From positions 7,527,501 through 7,591,500 of the forward strand of contig NZ_JACHMH010000001.1 in assembly GCF_014204915.1 (NCBI RefSeq): DNA of 64,000 nt. The letters run 5' to 3'. This DNA is from Crossiella cryophila (GTDB lineage Bacteria; Actinomycetota; Actinomycetes; Mycobacteriales; Pseudonocardiaceae). Both the position numbers and the translations under genes were made by a program. The notes beneath the pieces were generated by a model, which ran no database searches, was not told the DNA's origin, and saw nothing but the letters and a program-made list of their open reading frames with translations. Position 1 is the first letter of the stretch, and each line of letters begins with the position of its first letter. Shown piece after piece: positions 8,419 through 16,100 of the stretch.

Positions 8419-9878
8419 GGCAGTGCGATCCAGGTCGTGGTCAGGTCGGTGAACTTGTCCAGGGCGTGGTGGGATTTGTCGCGGCCGTGCCCGGAAAGTC
8501 CTATCCCACCGAACGGCACACTTTCGTCTCCTTCCTCATAACAGTTCACCCATACCGTGCCCGCGCGCAGCCGCCGGGACACCCGGTGCGCCACGCCGAG
8601 ATCGGCCGTCCAGACCGCGGCGGCCAGGCCGTAGCCGGTGTCGTTGGCCAGTTCGACCGCCTGCTCCTCGGTGTCGAAGGTGAGCACGGAGAGCACCGGG
8701 CCGAAGACCTCCTCGCGCACGACCGGTTGGTCGGGACGGACGCCGGTGAGCACGGTCGGCGGGAAGTACAGGCCGTCCGGGGTACCGCCCAGGGCAAGTT
8801 CGGCGCCTTCACCGACCGCTTGGTCGACGTGGGCGCGGACCGCGTCCCGCTGCTTCGCGCTGACCAGCGGTCCCATCCGGGTGGTCGGGTCCAGTGGGTC
8901 GCCGGGGCGGTAGTCGGCGGCGCGTTCGGCGAGGCGGGCCAGGACCTCCTCGGCGATCGGGCGGTGCAGCAGCAGGCGGGAACCCGCGGTGCACATCTGG
9001 CCGGCGTTGAAGAAGATCGCCCAGGCGGCGGTGTCCGCGGCGGCGGCCAGGTCGGGGGCGTCGGCGAAGATCAGGTTCGGTGACTTGCCGCCGAGTTCGA
9101 GCCAGACCCGTTTGAGGTTGGAGTCGGCGGCGTAGCGCAGGAACTCCCGGCCGACGGCGGTGGAGCCGGTGAAGGTGAGCACGTCGACGCCGGGGTGGCG
9201 GCCCAGGGCGGCGCCGGTGACCGGGCCGGGGCCGTTGAGGATGCTGACCACGCCGTCCGGGAACCCGGCCTCGGCGATCAGCGAGGCCAGGTGCAGGGCG
9301 GATAGCGGGGACTGCTCGGCGGGTTTGAGCAGCACGGTGTTGCCCGCGGCCAGGGCTGGGGCGAGTTTCCAGGCGGCCATGGTCAGCGGGAAGTTCCACG
9401 GGGTCACCGCGGCCACCACCCCGGCCGGGCGGCGGGTGACCAGGGCCAGCGCACTCGGATCGGTGTCGGCGACCTCGCCCGGCTCCTTGCCGGCCAGCTC
9501 GGCGTACCAGCGGAAAGTCCTGGCCACCGCCGGGATCTCGATGTCCAGGGCCTCCCGGATCGGCTTGCCCATCTCCACCGAGATCAGCAGCGCGAGGGAT
9601 TCGGCGTCCCGCTCGATGAGTTCCGCCAGCCGGAACAGGTAGGCTGCTCGCACCCTGGGCCCCGACCGGGACCAGCGCCCGAAGGCCGCGCGTGCCGCCA
9701 GCACGGCTCTGTCCACTTGGGACGCTCCTGCCGCGCCGACCTCGGCCACCAGCCCGTTCGCCCGCGGCGAGAACACCGGCAGCGACTGCTCCGCCTGGAC
9801 GAACTCACCACCGAGGAACACCCCCGCCGGATGCCGCAACCCGCTGGCCCGTTCGATCCACCGATCCCGTGTCAGCAC
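8415..9878 (-). CDS. NAD(P)-dependent aldehyde dehydrogenase
   Basis: A 487-residue aldehyde dehydrogenase with all family signatures: TPWNFPLTMAAWKLAPALAA, the FTGSTAVG nucleotide-binding turn, LELGGKSPN with the general-base Glu, and GQMCTAGSR with the catalytic Cys296. The GTG at 9878 is preferred because GGAGG lies five bases upstream; a GTG at 9890 is possible. It oxidises an aldehyde to the acid. It is transcribed divergently from a second aldehyde dehydrogenase across the palindromic operator at 9919-9934 and is coupled to the amidotransferase-like hydrolase. The PuuC/PuuD-like pairing suggests an amino-aldehyde substrate; an intermediate of the aromatic pathway is the alternative. Confidence 0.92.
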   Translation of the reverse strand: MLTRDRWIERASGLRHPAGVFLGGEFVQAEQSLPVFSPRANGLVAEVGAAGASQVDRAVLAARAAFGRWSRSGPRVRAAYLFRLAELIERDAESLALLISVEMGKPIREALDIEIPAVARTFRWYAELAGKEPGEVADTDPSALALVTRRPAGVVAAVTPWNFPLTMAAWKLAPALAAGNTVLLKPAEQSPLSALHLASLIAEAGFPDGVVSILNGPGPVTGAALGRHPGVDVLTFTGSTAVGREFLRYAADSNLKRVWLELGGKSPNLIFADAPDLAAAADTAAWAIFFNAGQMCTAGSRLLLHRPIAEEVLARLAERAADYRPGDPLDPTTRMGPLVSAKQRDAVRAHVDQAVGEGAELALGGTPDGLYFPPTVLTGVRPDQPVVREEVFGPVLSVLTFDTEEQAVELANDTGYGLAAAVWTADLGVAHRVSRRLRAGTVWVNCYEEGDESVPFGGIGLSGHGRDKSHHALDKFTDLTTTWIALP

Positions 9879-9918
9879 CGCGTCCTCCACCCTTGACCGG
9901 TCCGGCCGCACTCCGTAC

Positions 9919-9934
9919 CGTTTGGACCCAAACG
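9919..9934. promoter_or_regulatory. Palindromic operator copy 2 (CGTTTGG-N2-CCAAACG)
   Basis: CGTTTGGACCCAAACG is followed by ATAT, between the divergent aldehyde dehydrogenase genes and 20 bases upstream of the ATG at 9955. It is identical in arms and right flank to the copy at 6951-6966. Confidence 0.8.
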
Positions 9935-9954
9935 ATATTCCGGGAGGCAGCGAA

Positions 9955-11418
9955 ATGCCACAGCAGACCGGGCTCGCGGTGGACCCGGGACACTGGATCG
10001 GCGGCCGCAGGCAGCGCTCAGCGGCGAGGTTCACCGACCACTCCCCCATCGACGGCTCGCTGGTCGGCGAGTTCGACCGCGGCGGGGCCGAGCAGGTCGA
10101 CGCGGCGGTGCAGGCCGCCCAGCAGGCTTTCCCCGGCTGGGCCAAGACCCCCAGGGCCGAACGGGCCAGGCTGCTACACGCCATCGCCGACGGCATCGAG
10201 GCCCGCCTGGACGAGCTGGCCGCGGCCGAGACCCTGGACAACGGCGCGCTGCTGCGCTCGCACCTGCGCGGGGTGATCCCCAGGGCCGCGCACAACTTCC
10301 GCTTCTTCGCCGACTGGCTGCTCGACGGCCTGCACCGGGACGACCTGGACACCCGCGGCCACCGCAACCGGATCAGCTGGGACCCGGCCGGGGTGTGCGC
10401 GCTGATCACCCCGTGGAACGCGCCGCTGATGCTGGCCACCTGGAAGATCGCGCCCGCGCTGGCCGCCGGGAACACCGTGGTGCACAAGCCGGCCGAGTGG
10501 TCCCCGGTCACCGCCTCGCTGCTGGCCGACATCACCGCCGAAGCCGGGCTGCCCCCCGGGGTGTTCAACGTGGTGCAGGGCCTGGGCGCGGAGGCCGGTG
10601 ACGCGCTGACCCGGCACCCTGGCGTGCGGCGGATCAGCTTCACCGGCTCGGTGCCCACCGCGCGCACCATCGCGGCCAACGCGGCCGCCACGCTGACCCC
10701 GGTCTCGCTGGAGCTGGGCGGGAAATCGCCGCTGCTGGTCTTCGCCGACGCCGACCTGGACCTGGCCGTTGAGCTGGCGGTCGGCCAGTACGACAACGCC
10801 GGTCAGGTCTGCCTGTCCGCGGTCCGGCTGCTGGTCGCCGAGGAGATCCACGACGAGTTCCTGCACCGCTTCCTGGCCAAGGCGGGCCAGCTCAAGCAGG
10901 GCGATCCGCGACTGCCGGAGACCGACCTCGGCCCGCAGATCCACCGGCGGCAGTTCGACCGGATCGACGGCTTCGTCCAGCGCGCCTTGGCCGAGGGCGC
11001 GACCGCGTTGCTCGGCGGCGGCCCCAACACCGACCTCGGCGGCCTCTACTACCGGCCGACCCTGCTCACCGGCGCGGCGCCCGGCAGTGAGATCCTCACC
11101 GAGGAGGTCTTCGGTCCCGTCCTTACCCTGCAACGGTTCCGGACCGAGGAGGAGGCGGTGGCACTGGCCAACAACACCCGGTTCGGCCTGGCCGCGGCCG
11201 TGGTCACCGGTGATCCGGAACGCGCCGAGCGGGTCACCCACGAGCTGGTGGCCGGGACGGTGTGGGTGAACTGCTTCTTCGTGCGTGATCTGCGCGCGCC
11301 CTTCGGTGGCAGCCGCGAGTCCGGGATCGGGCGCGAGGGCGGCGACTGGAGCTTCGACTTCTTCTGCGATGTCAAGAACACCGTGTTCGCGCCGACCGGC
11401 TGGGGGAACCGTGGGTGA
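9955..11418 (+). CDS. hpaE: Aldehyde dehydrogenase, probable 5-carboxymethyl-2-hydroxymuconate semialdehyde dehydrogenase
   Basis: A 487-residue aldehyde dehydrogenase starting at the ATG behind a GGGAGG ribosome-binding site. It has TPWNAPLMLATWKIAPALAA, FTGSVPTAR, LELGGKSPLLVF with the general base, and Cys286 in GQVCLSA. The next genes encode the ring-cleavage dioxygenase and the FAH-fold isomerase/decarboxylase of the homoprotocatechuate pathway, overlapping by a few bases. This is the standard place for HpaE, which oxidises the semialdehyde made by HpaD with NAD. The specific assignment rests on this gene order; the enzyme family itself is certain. Confidence 0.85.
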   Translation: MPQQTGLAVDPGHWIGGRRQRSAARFTDHSPIDGSLVGEFDRGGAEQVDAAVQAAQQAFPGWAKTPRAERARLLHAIADGIEARLDELAAAETLDNGALLRSHLRGVIPRAAHNFRFFADWLLDGLHRDDLDTRGHRNRISWDPAGVCALITPWNAPLMLATWKIAPALAAGNTVVHKPAEWSPVTASLLADITAEAGLPPGVFNVVQGLGAEAGDALTRHPGVRRISFTGSVPTARTIAANAAATLTPVSLELGGKSPLLVFADADLDLAVELAVGQYDNAGQVCLSAVRLLVAEEIHDEFLHRFLAKAGQLKQGDPRLPETDLGPQIHRRQFDRIDGFVQRALAEGATALLGGGPNTDLGGLYYRPTLLTGAAPGSEILTEEVFGPVLTLQRFRTEEEAVALANNTRFGLAAAVVTGDPERAERVTHELVAGTVWVNCFFVRDLRAPFGGSRESGIGREGGDWSFDFFCDVKNTVFAPTGWGNRG

Positions 11419-12304
11419 GGTGGTGGGCGCTGGCCTGCTCTCGCACGTGCCGACGATCATGCTGGACGAGAGCATCCGGCGGGAGTTGAACAACGGCAAG
11501 GACACCACGCTGGTCGCCGGGTTGCGGCGGCTGCGCGCCGAGGTCTTCGACGTGCTCGACTACGACACCGTGGTGGTGCTGGACTCGCACTGGGCGACCA
11601 CGGTGGAGTTCGTGGTCACCGCGCAGGACCACCGCGCCGGACTGTTCACCTCCGAGGAACTGCCCCGCGGCATGTGCCGGATCCCGTACGACTTCCCCGG
11701 CGATCCCGAACTGGCACAGGCGATCGCGGCGCACGGCGAGTCCAGGGGCACCTGGATCACCCCGATCGCCGATCACTACCTGCCGATCTACTACGCCACC
11801 GTCAACCTGTGGCATTACCTTGGCGTGCCAGGAAAACGCTGGATCTCCATCGGGGTCTGCCAGACCGCCGACGAAGAGGACAACCTGCGGCTGGGCCGGG
11901 CACTGGCCGACGGCATCGCGGCCACCGACCGCAAGGTGCTGCTACTGGCCTCCGGCGCGCTCTCACACCGGTTCTGGCCACTGCGGCAACTCCGCGAGCA
12001 CGAGGCATCCGGGGTCGAACACATCTTCACCCCGGAAGCGGCCAAGGCCGACCTGGAGCGCATCGACTGGTTCGGCGCCGGTGATCACGCCAGGGTGCTG
12101 GACACCATGGACGAGTTCCGGAAGTTCAAGCCGGAGGCGGGTTTCGCGCACTACCTGATGCTGGCCGGGGCACTCGGCGAGCACCGGTGGACCGCGCCCG
12201 GCAGGCTGTTCTCCGCCTACGAGAACGCCATCGGCACCGGACAGGTGCACGTCTGGTTCGACCGGCCTGCCAACGGCTGGACCGGCAGCGGGCAGGAAGG
12301 GTGA
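11411..12304 (+). CDS. hpaD: 3,4-dihydroxyphenylacetate 2,3-dioxygenase (class III extradiol)
   Basis: A 297-residue LigB-superfamily extradiol dioxygenase. The pattern matches HpaD closely: an N-terminal SHVPT metal-ligand motif, VVVLDSHW, LFTSEELPRGM, LLLASGALSHRFW and a C-terminal GTGQVHVWF block. These provide His/Glu ligands for Fe(II) (or Mn(II) in some members). It opens the homoprotocatechuate ring to 5-carboxymethyl-2-hydroxymuconate semialdehyde. The GTG start at 11411 overlaps the aldehyde dehydrogenase stop by eight bases. The flanking genes supply the next two steps. Confidence 0.9.
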   Translation: MGEVVGAGLLSHVPTIMLDESIRRELNNGKDTTLVAGLRRLRAEVFDVLDYDTVVVLDSHWATTVEFVVTAQDHRAGLFTSEELPRGMCRIPYDFPGDPELAQAIAAHGESRGTWITPIADHYLPIYYATVNLWHYLGVPGKRWISIGVCQTADEEDNLRLGRALADGIAATDRKVLLLASGALSHRFWPLRQLREHEASGVEHIFTPEAAKADLERIDWFGAGDHARVLDTMDEFRKFKPEAGFAHYLMLAGALGEHRWTAPGRLFSAYENAIGTGQVHVWFDRPANGWTGSGQEG

Positions 12305-13152
12305 GCAGCGTGGAGTACCGTCGCATCCTGCTCGACGGCGTGGTCACCGAGGTGCACCGGATGGGCGACCGCCTGGTGTCCAGGGACGGTCGCGCGATCA
12401 GCGTCAGCGAGGCCGCGCACCTGGCCCCGGTGCAGCCGACCAAAATCATCGCGGTGCACCTCAACTACCGCAGCCGGGTCGAGGAGTTCGGCACCCGATT
12501 GCCGGACGCGCCAACGTATTTCCACAAGCCGGTGTCCGCGCTCAACGCGCACGGCGGCGATGTGGTGCGGCCGGCGGGTTGCAAGTTCCTCAACTACGAG
12601 GGCGAGATCGCGGTGGTGATCGGCCGCACCTGCCGCAACATCGCGCCTGCCGACGCCGGGCACTACATCGCCGGGTACACCGTGGCCAATGACTACGGTC
12701 TGCACGACTTCCGGGACACCGACGCCGGATCCATGTTGCGGGTCAAGGGATCCGACACCCTGGCCCCGATCGGCCCCGGCGTGGTGCCGGACTGGGACTT
12801 CCACGGCAAGCGGATCCGCACCCTGGTCAACGACGAGGTGGTGCAGGACGGCAATACCGACGAGATGCGGTGGGACATGCACTACCTGGTCGCCGACATC
12901 GCCCGCACCATCACCCTGGTGCCCGGCGACGTGCTGCTGACCGGCACCCCGGCCAACTCCCGCCCGGTCGAACCGGGGGACGTGGTGGAGGTCGAGGTGG
13001 AGGGTCTCGGCGTGCTGCGCAACCGGATCGTCACCGGGCCGGAGCCGGTGCGCGCCGACGTGGGCGCGCAGCCGACCGAGTCCGAGGAGGTGCGCTCGAC
13101 CGCGCTGGGCGGGGACTGGGAGTTCCGCGGCATTCGCCCGCCTGCGCGGTAG
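12301..13152 (+). CDS. hpaG: Fumarylacetoacetate hydrolase-family protein (HpaG-like decarboxylase/isomerase)
   Basis: A 283-residue FAH-fold protein. The C-terminal catalytic domain shows FHKPVSAL, the LNYEGEIAVVIGR metal-binding segment, GYTVANDYGLHDFRDTDAG and LLTGTPANSRPVEPGDVVEV. This set is characteristic of 2-hydroxyhepta-2,4-diene-1,7-dioate isomerase/OPET decarboxylases. The GTG at 12301 overlaps the HpaD stop (GTGA). It would act after the semialdehyde dehydrogenase. No separate HpaF, HpaH or HpaI gene is in the window, so the pathway's end must be encoded elsewhere. Confidence 0.88.
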   Translation: MSSVEYRRILLDGVVTEVHRMGDRLVSRDGRAISVSEAAHLAPVQPTKIIAVHLNYRSRVEEFGTRLPDAPTYFHKPVSALNAHGGDVVRPAGCKFLNYEGEIAVVIGRTCRNIAPADAGHYIAGYTVANDYGLHDFRDTDAGSMLRVKGSDTLAPIGPGVVPDWDFHGKRIRTLVNDEVVQDGNTDEMRWDMHYLVADIARTITLVPGDVLLTGTPANSRPVEPGDVVEVEVEGLGVLRNRIVTGPEPVRADVGAQPTESEEVRSTALGGDWEFRGIRPPAR

Positions 13153-13161
13153 GTTGGCCTG

Positions 13162-13917
13162 ATGTTGCTGGAACGCAAGCAGGCAGTCATCTACGGTGCC
13201 GCGGGCCAGATCGGCAGCGCGGTGGCCACCGAGTTCGCCCGCCAGGGCGCCACCGTGCACCTCACCGGCCGCACCCGGTCCCGGCTGGACGCGCTCGCGG
13301 CGACCATCCGTGCCGAGGGCGGCCACGCGGAGACCGCCGTGCTCGACGCGCTGGACGAGCCCGCGGTGGACGCGCACGCCGCCGAGGTCGCGGAGCGGTT
13401 CGGCAGCCTGGACATCTCCTTCAACCTGATCACCCACGGCGACGTGCAGGGCATCCCCCTCGAACAGATGTCCACAGTGGACTTCATGACGGTGGTGGAC
13501 ACCGCCGTACGCACCACCTTCATCACCGCCCGCGCCGCCGCCAGGCAGATGATCCGGCAACGCTCCGGCGTGATCCTCACCTTCGGCGGCAAGGGCGACC
13601 CGGTCCCCGGCTACCACCTGGGCGGGCTGCAGGTGGCCTTCGACGCGGTGGACTCGCTGCGCCGGGCGATGGCCAACGAGTGGGGAAAGCACGGCATCCG
13701 CGCGGTCACGCTGCTGACCTCGGGGGTCGTCGACTCCGTCCCGGCCGGCGATCCGGCGATGGCGGAGATCCTGCAGGGCATGGTGGACGGGACGATGCTC
13801 AAGCGGGCGGCCACCAGGGAGGATGTGGGGCGGGTGGCGGCGTTCGCGGCCTCGGAGCACGCGCGCACGATCACCGGGTCGCCGATCAACATCAGTTGCG
13901 GCGCGATCGTGGACTGA
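13162..13917 (+). CDS. SDR-family protein lacking the usual catalytic Tyr/Lys
   Basis: A 251-residue short-chain dehydrogenase/reductase fold. The N-terminal dinucleotide-binding turn is intact (YGAAGQIGSAVA), and the C-terminus ITGSPINISCGAIVD matches the family. The catalytic region does not: where SDRs have a Ser and YxxxK, this protein reads LTFGGKG and then GYHLGGLQVAFDAV, with no Lys four residues after the Tyr. It may bind NAD(P) without normal SDR chemistry, or use another mechanism. It lies nine bases after the HpaG-like gene and is the last gene of the operon, followed by a hairpin terminator. Confidence 0.82.
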   Translation: MLLERKQAVIYGAAGQIGSAVATEFARQGATVHLTGRTRSRLDALAATIRAEGGHAETAVLDALDEPAVDAHAAEVAERFGSLDISFNLITHGDVQGIPLEQMSTVDFMTVVDTAVRTTFITARAAARQMIRQRSGVILTFGGKGDPVPGYHLGGLQVAFDAVDSLRRAMANEWGKHGIRAVTLLTSGVVDSVPAGDPAMAEILQGMVDGTMLKRAATREDVGRVAAFAASEHARTITGSPINISCGAIVD

Positions 13918-13946
13918 GCGGGATCGTGGCCCACACCGGAAAAGCA

Positions 13947-13984
13947 GGCGGCCACCACGGGTGACGGGCGGTGGGGTGGCCGCC
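13947..13984 (+). terminator. Hairpin terminator after the homoprotocatechuate operon
   Basis: GGCGGCCACC (13947-13956) pairs perfectly with GGTGGCCGCC (13975-13984), 30 bases after the SDR stop. There is no T-run, as is common in high-GC actinomycetes. The rest of 13985-14195 holds only a weaker stem-loop near 14123-14186 on the azoreductase side. Confidence 0.65.
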
Positions 13985-14195
13985 CACAACCGCCACCCTA
14001 GTCCCGCCAAACCCACCCCCAGCCCCACCGCCACCGGCGCTGTCCGAACGTTCACCCACCCCTTCCCCAACGGCCCGTCCAAGCGGCCGTTGCCGGTCAG
14101 ACTCCACCATCTGTCACCCGAACGGACTAAAGAAGGTCCGGCCCCGCCCGTCGACCTCCTCCAGGTCGGCGGACCGGGCCGGGGTTCGGGTGTCC

Positions 14196-14282
14196 CTAGG
14201 CGGACAGGGCCTCGAAAGGCACGGCCAGTTCGGGATCCACGCCGTACGGGTGGTCGCAGTCCTGTGGTTCCAGTGCGGGCAT
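14196..14282 (-). CDS. 28-residue peptide downstream of azoreductase
   Basis: A short frame from an ATG at 14282 to TAG, 25 bases after the azoreductase stop, with a good ribosome-binding site (CAGGAGACAGCC before ATG). The peptide is acidic, begins MPALEPQDCDHPYGVDPE and ends VPFEALSA; it has one Cys. It is probably co-transcribed with the azoreductase and would be missed by length cut-offs. I do not recognise a family. A ribosomal peptide precursor, a small regulatory peptide or chance are all possible; the ribosome-binding site argues for translation. Confidence 0.5.
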   Translation of the reverse strand: MPALEPQDCDHPYGVDPELAVPFEALSA

Positions 14283-14307
14283 GGCTGTCTCCTGCGGTTC
14301 GGGGCGG

Positions 14308-14934
14308 TCAGAAGCGGGTGGCCAGGGACCTGGCCTGCTCGTGGGCGTGGGTGCGGGCCGGTTCGGCGCTGGCGGTCACCAGGTTGGGGCGGAAGGAGAT
14401 CTCCTCGATGTCGGTGATGCCCGCCCAGCGCAGCCAGTCGGTCAGGTAGGGCTGCTGGAAGTCGGCGCCGAAGCGGTGGCTGCGGTCGGGTCCGTACACC
14501 GCGCTGGTGTAGATCACCGCGGCCTTCTTGCCGGTGAGCAGGCCGCGGTAGCCCTGCTCTGGGTCGAAGCCGAAGACCTTGCCCGGCTGGCTGATCACGT
14601 CGATGAACTGCTTGAGGACGTACGGGATGCCCGCGTTCCACATCGGCACGCTGAACAGGTAGCGGTCCGCGGCGTCGAAGCGTTCGAAGGTCCGTTCCGC
14701 CGCCTGCCAGGCCTGCGCGGCCGCACCGGTGGGCTGCTGCCCGGCGAAGATCGCCATCTTGGCCTCGGCGGCGGCCGGGCCGAACTCCGGCAGGGTGCCG
14801 TCCCACAGATCGAAGGTCTCTACCGATCGGTCGGGACGGGTGTCGCGGTAGGTCTCCAGGAAGGTCCTGGCGATGGCCAGTGACTCGGAGGCGGCGCCGC
14901 GGGGTGAGGCGGAGATGTGCAACAGGGTGCTCAT
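14308..14934 (-). CDS. azoR: FMN-dependent NADH-azoreductase (AzoR family)
   Basis: A 208-residue flavodoxin-like quinone/azo reductase. Evidence is the N-terminal LLHISASPRGAASESLAIA phosphate-binding block, VPMWNAGIPYVLKQFIDVIS and GFDPEQGYRGLLTGKKA, all characteristic of AzoR. It uses FMN and NADH for two-electron reduction of quinones or azo compounds and commonly protects against electrophile stress. The ATG at 14934 follows a GGGGAG ribosome-binding site. Two CGGAC-N4-GTCCG-type sites lie upstream, so expression should be repressed by the TetR protein encoded just upstream. Confidence 0.93.
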   Translation of the reverse strand: MSTLLHISASPRGAASESLAIARTFLETYRDTRPDRSVETFDLWDGTLPEFGPAAAEAKMAIFAGQQPTGAAAQAWQAAERTFERFDAADRYLFSVPMWNAGIPYVLKQFIDVISQPGKVFGFDPEQGYRGLLTGKKAAVIYTSAVYGPDRSHRFGADFQQPYLTDWLRWAGITDIEEISFRPNLVTASAEPARTHAHEQARSLATRF

Positions 14935-14957
14935 GCGGTACTCCCCAGACAATTAAA

Positions 14958-15004
14958 CGGACCGAAGTCCTCTTACCGTTCCCACGGTATCGGACTCCGG
15001 TCCG
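14958..15004. promoter_or_regulatory. Two TetR-type operators upstream of azoreductase
   Basis: CGGACCGAAGTCC at 14958-14970 (last arm base mismatched) and CGGACTCCGGTCCG at 14991-15004 follow the consensus CGGAC-N4-GTCCG. They flank the likely promoter between the TetR stop (15028) and the azoreductase start (14934). Confidence 0.75.
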
Positions 15005-15027
15005 TTTAGCTTGGGTTGTGCTCGCCG

Positions 15028-15642
15028 TCACACCGTTCCGTCGAGCACCGCCCGTACCAGCCGCTCGCCACCGGCGAGCACCCGCTCCAGGTCGAACTCG
15101 GCCTTGGTCGCCTGGCGCAGGTCGGCGGCCAGTGGCGCGAGCAGGGCGTGCGCCAGGTAGCCGGCGTCCAGTCCGGGCCGGGCCTCGGTCAGCAGGATGA
15201 CGACGTGCCGGTGCCAGAACCGGTAGGCGCCGACCCGGTAGCGCGCGCCCGGACTGGCGGTCTCGGACAGGTGCACCAGGTCCAGGTTGACCTCCAGGAA
15301 CTCGGCGTAGGCGCGATGGAAGGCGAGCAGGCGATCACCCGCAGCCGCACCCGGACCCAGCGGCGGCGGGCCACTGATGATCGCCCCCTGGAGATCGCGT
15401 TCCCTGGCGTCCAGCAGAGCGGCCGCCATCCCGGCCTTGTCGCCGAAGCGACGGAACAGGGTGCCCTTGCCGACCTGGGCGGCCGCGGCGATCTGGTCCA
15501 TGGACACGCCGTCGACGCCGTGCGTCTCGAACAACTCGGCCGCGGCCGCCAGGATCTTCAGCCGGTTCCGGGCGGCGTCGGCGCGCTCCTTCGGTGGGCT
15601 CTGGCCGATCTGCAGCAGTTCGGTTTCCGGTTGCTCTCCCAT
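15028..15642 (-). CDS. TetR/AcrR family regulator of the azoreductase/rhodanese locus
   Basis: This 204-residue TetR protein has its DNA-binding domain at about residues 20-70 (ILAAAAELFETHGVDGVSMD, then AAAAQVGKGTLFRRFGDKAG). The helical C-terminal domain would sense the inducer, probably a quinone or similar electrophile given the neighbours. Its gene sits between rhodanese and azoreductase on the same strand. CGGAC-N4-GTCCG-type sites precede all three genes, including one at 15649-15662 directly before its own ATG, so autoregulation is likely. Confidence 0.92.
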   Translation of the reverse strand: MGEQPETELLQIGQSPPKERADAARNRLKILAAAAELFETHGVDGVSMDQIAAAAQVGKGTLFRRFGDKAGMAAALLDARERDLQGAIISGPPPLGPGAAAGDRLLAFHRAYAEFLEVNLDLVHLSETASPGARYRVGAYRFWHRHVVILLTEARPGLDAGYLAHALLAPLAADLRQATKAEFDLERVLAGGERLVRAVLDGTV

Positions 15643-15648
15643 AGCAAG

Positions 15649-15662
15649 GGGACCTTAGTCCG
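15649..15662. promoter_or_regulatory. TetR-type operator before the tetR gene
   Basis: GGGACCTTAGTCCG matches CGGAC-N4-GTCCG with one mismatch and lies seven bases upstream of the TetR start codon. Confidence 0.65.
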
Positions 15663-15686
15663 AATCCCGGCCAGGGCACGGACGGC

Positions 15687-16019
15687 TCAGTCGCGCGCGC
15701 TCGTCACGGGCAGGCCGGCCAGCACCCAGTCCTGGATGCCCTCGCGGTACTTGCGCACGTTGGTGTAGCCCAGCGCGGTCAGCCGGTCGGCGACCTGGCC
15801 GCTGTTCGGGCAGGTCGGGCCGGTGCAGTAGGTGACGATCGCGGCGTCCCGGTCCGGCAACAGCCCGGCAGCCTTCGCCTCGACGTCGGCCAGTACCAGT
15901 TCGAGGGCGCCCGGCAGGTGCTGCTGGGCGTAGTACTCGCCGCCCAGGGTGTCCAACACGAGCACGGCCTGCTGCTCGATCGCGGTCTTCAGCTCGTCCC
16001 TGGTGATCAATGCGGTCAT
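15687..16019 (-). CDS. Rhodanese-like domain protein
   Basis: A single-domain 110-residue rhodanese. The active-site loop YCTGPTCPNSG carries Cys65, which would hold a persulfide; the DTLGGEYYAQQHLPGALEL block is the usual CH2A region and YREGIQDWVLAGLPV the C-terminal signature. It probably transfers sulfane sulfur in the cytoplasm. It is the first gene of the rhodanese-tetR-azoR array, and two perfect operator palindromes precede it, which suggests joint induction by electrophile or reactive-sulfur stress. Confidence 0.92.
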   Translation of the reverse strand: MTALITRDELKTAIEQQAVLVLDTLGGEYYAQQHLPGALELVLADVEAKAAGLLPDRDAAIVTYCTGPTCPNSGQVADRLTALGYTNVRKYREGIQDWVLAGLPVTSARD

Positions 16020-16039
16020 TGCTCTCTCCCTCAGTCATT

Positions 16040-16084
16040 CGGACCGTGGTCCGCTTGACTCCGAAGCTAACGGACCGTAGTCCG
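16040..16084. promoter_or_regulatory. Two perfect TetR-type operators before rhodanese
   Basis: CGGACCGTGGTCCG (16040-16053) and CGGACCGTAGTCCG (16071-16084) are both exact CGGAC-N4-GTCCG palindromes, 31 bp apart centre to centre (about three helical turns). Confidence 0.8.
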
Positions 16085-16100
16085 GTTTGGCAAGCCGGGG

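Noticed and set aside
12217-14082. A 621-codon minus-strand frame across the HpaG-like and SDR genes
   Set aside because: The plus-strand genes have clear family motifs and coupled starts; the antisense frame is His/Arg/Gly-rich without domains.
14196-14282. Mycofactocin or PQQ-type precursor for the 28-residue peptide
   Set aside because: The C-terminus does not carry the known core motifs and no radical-SAM partner gene is nearby.
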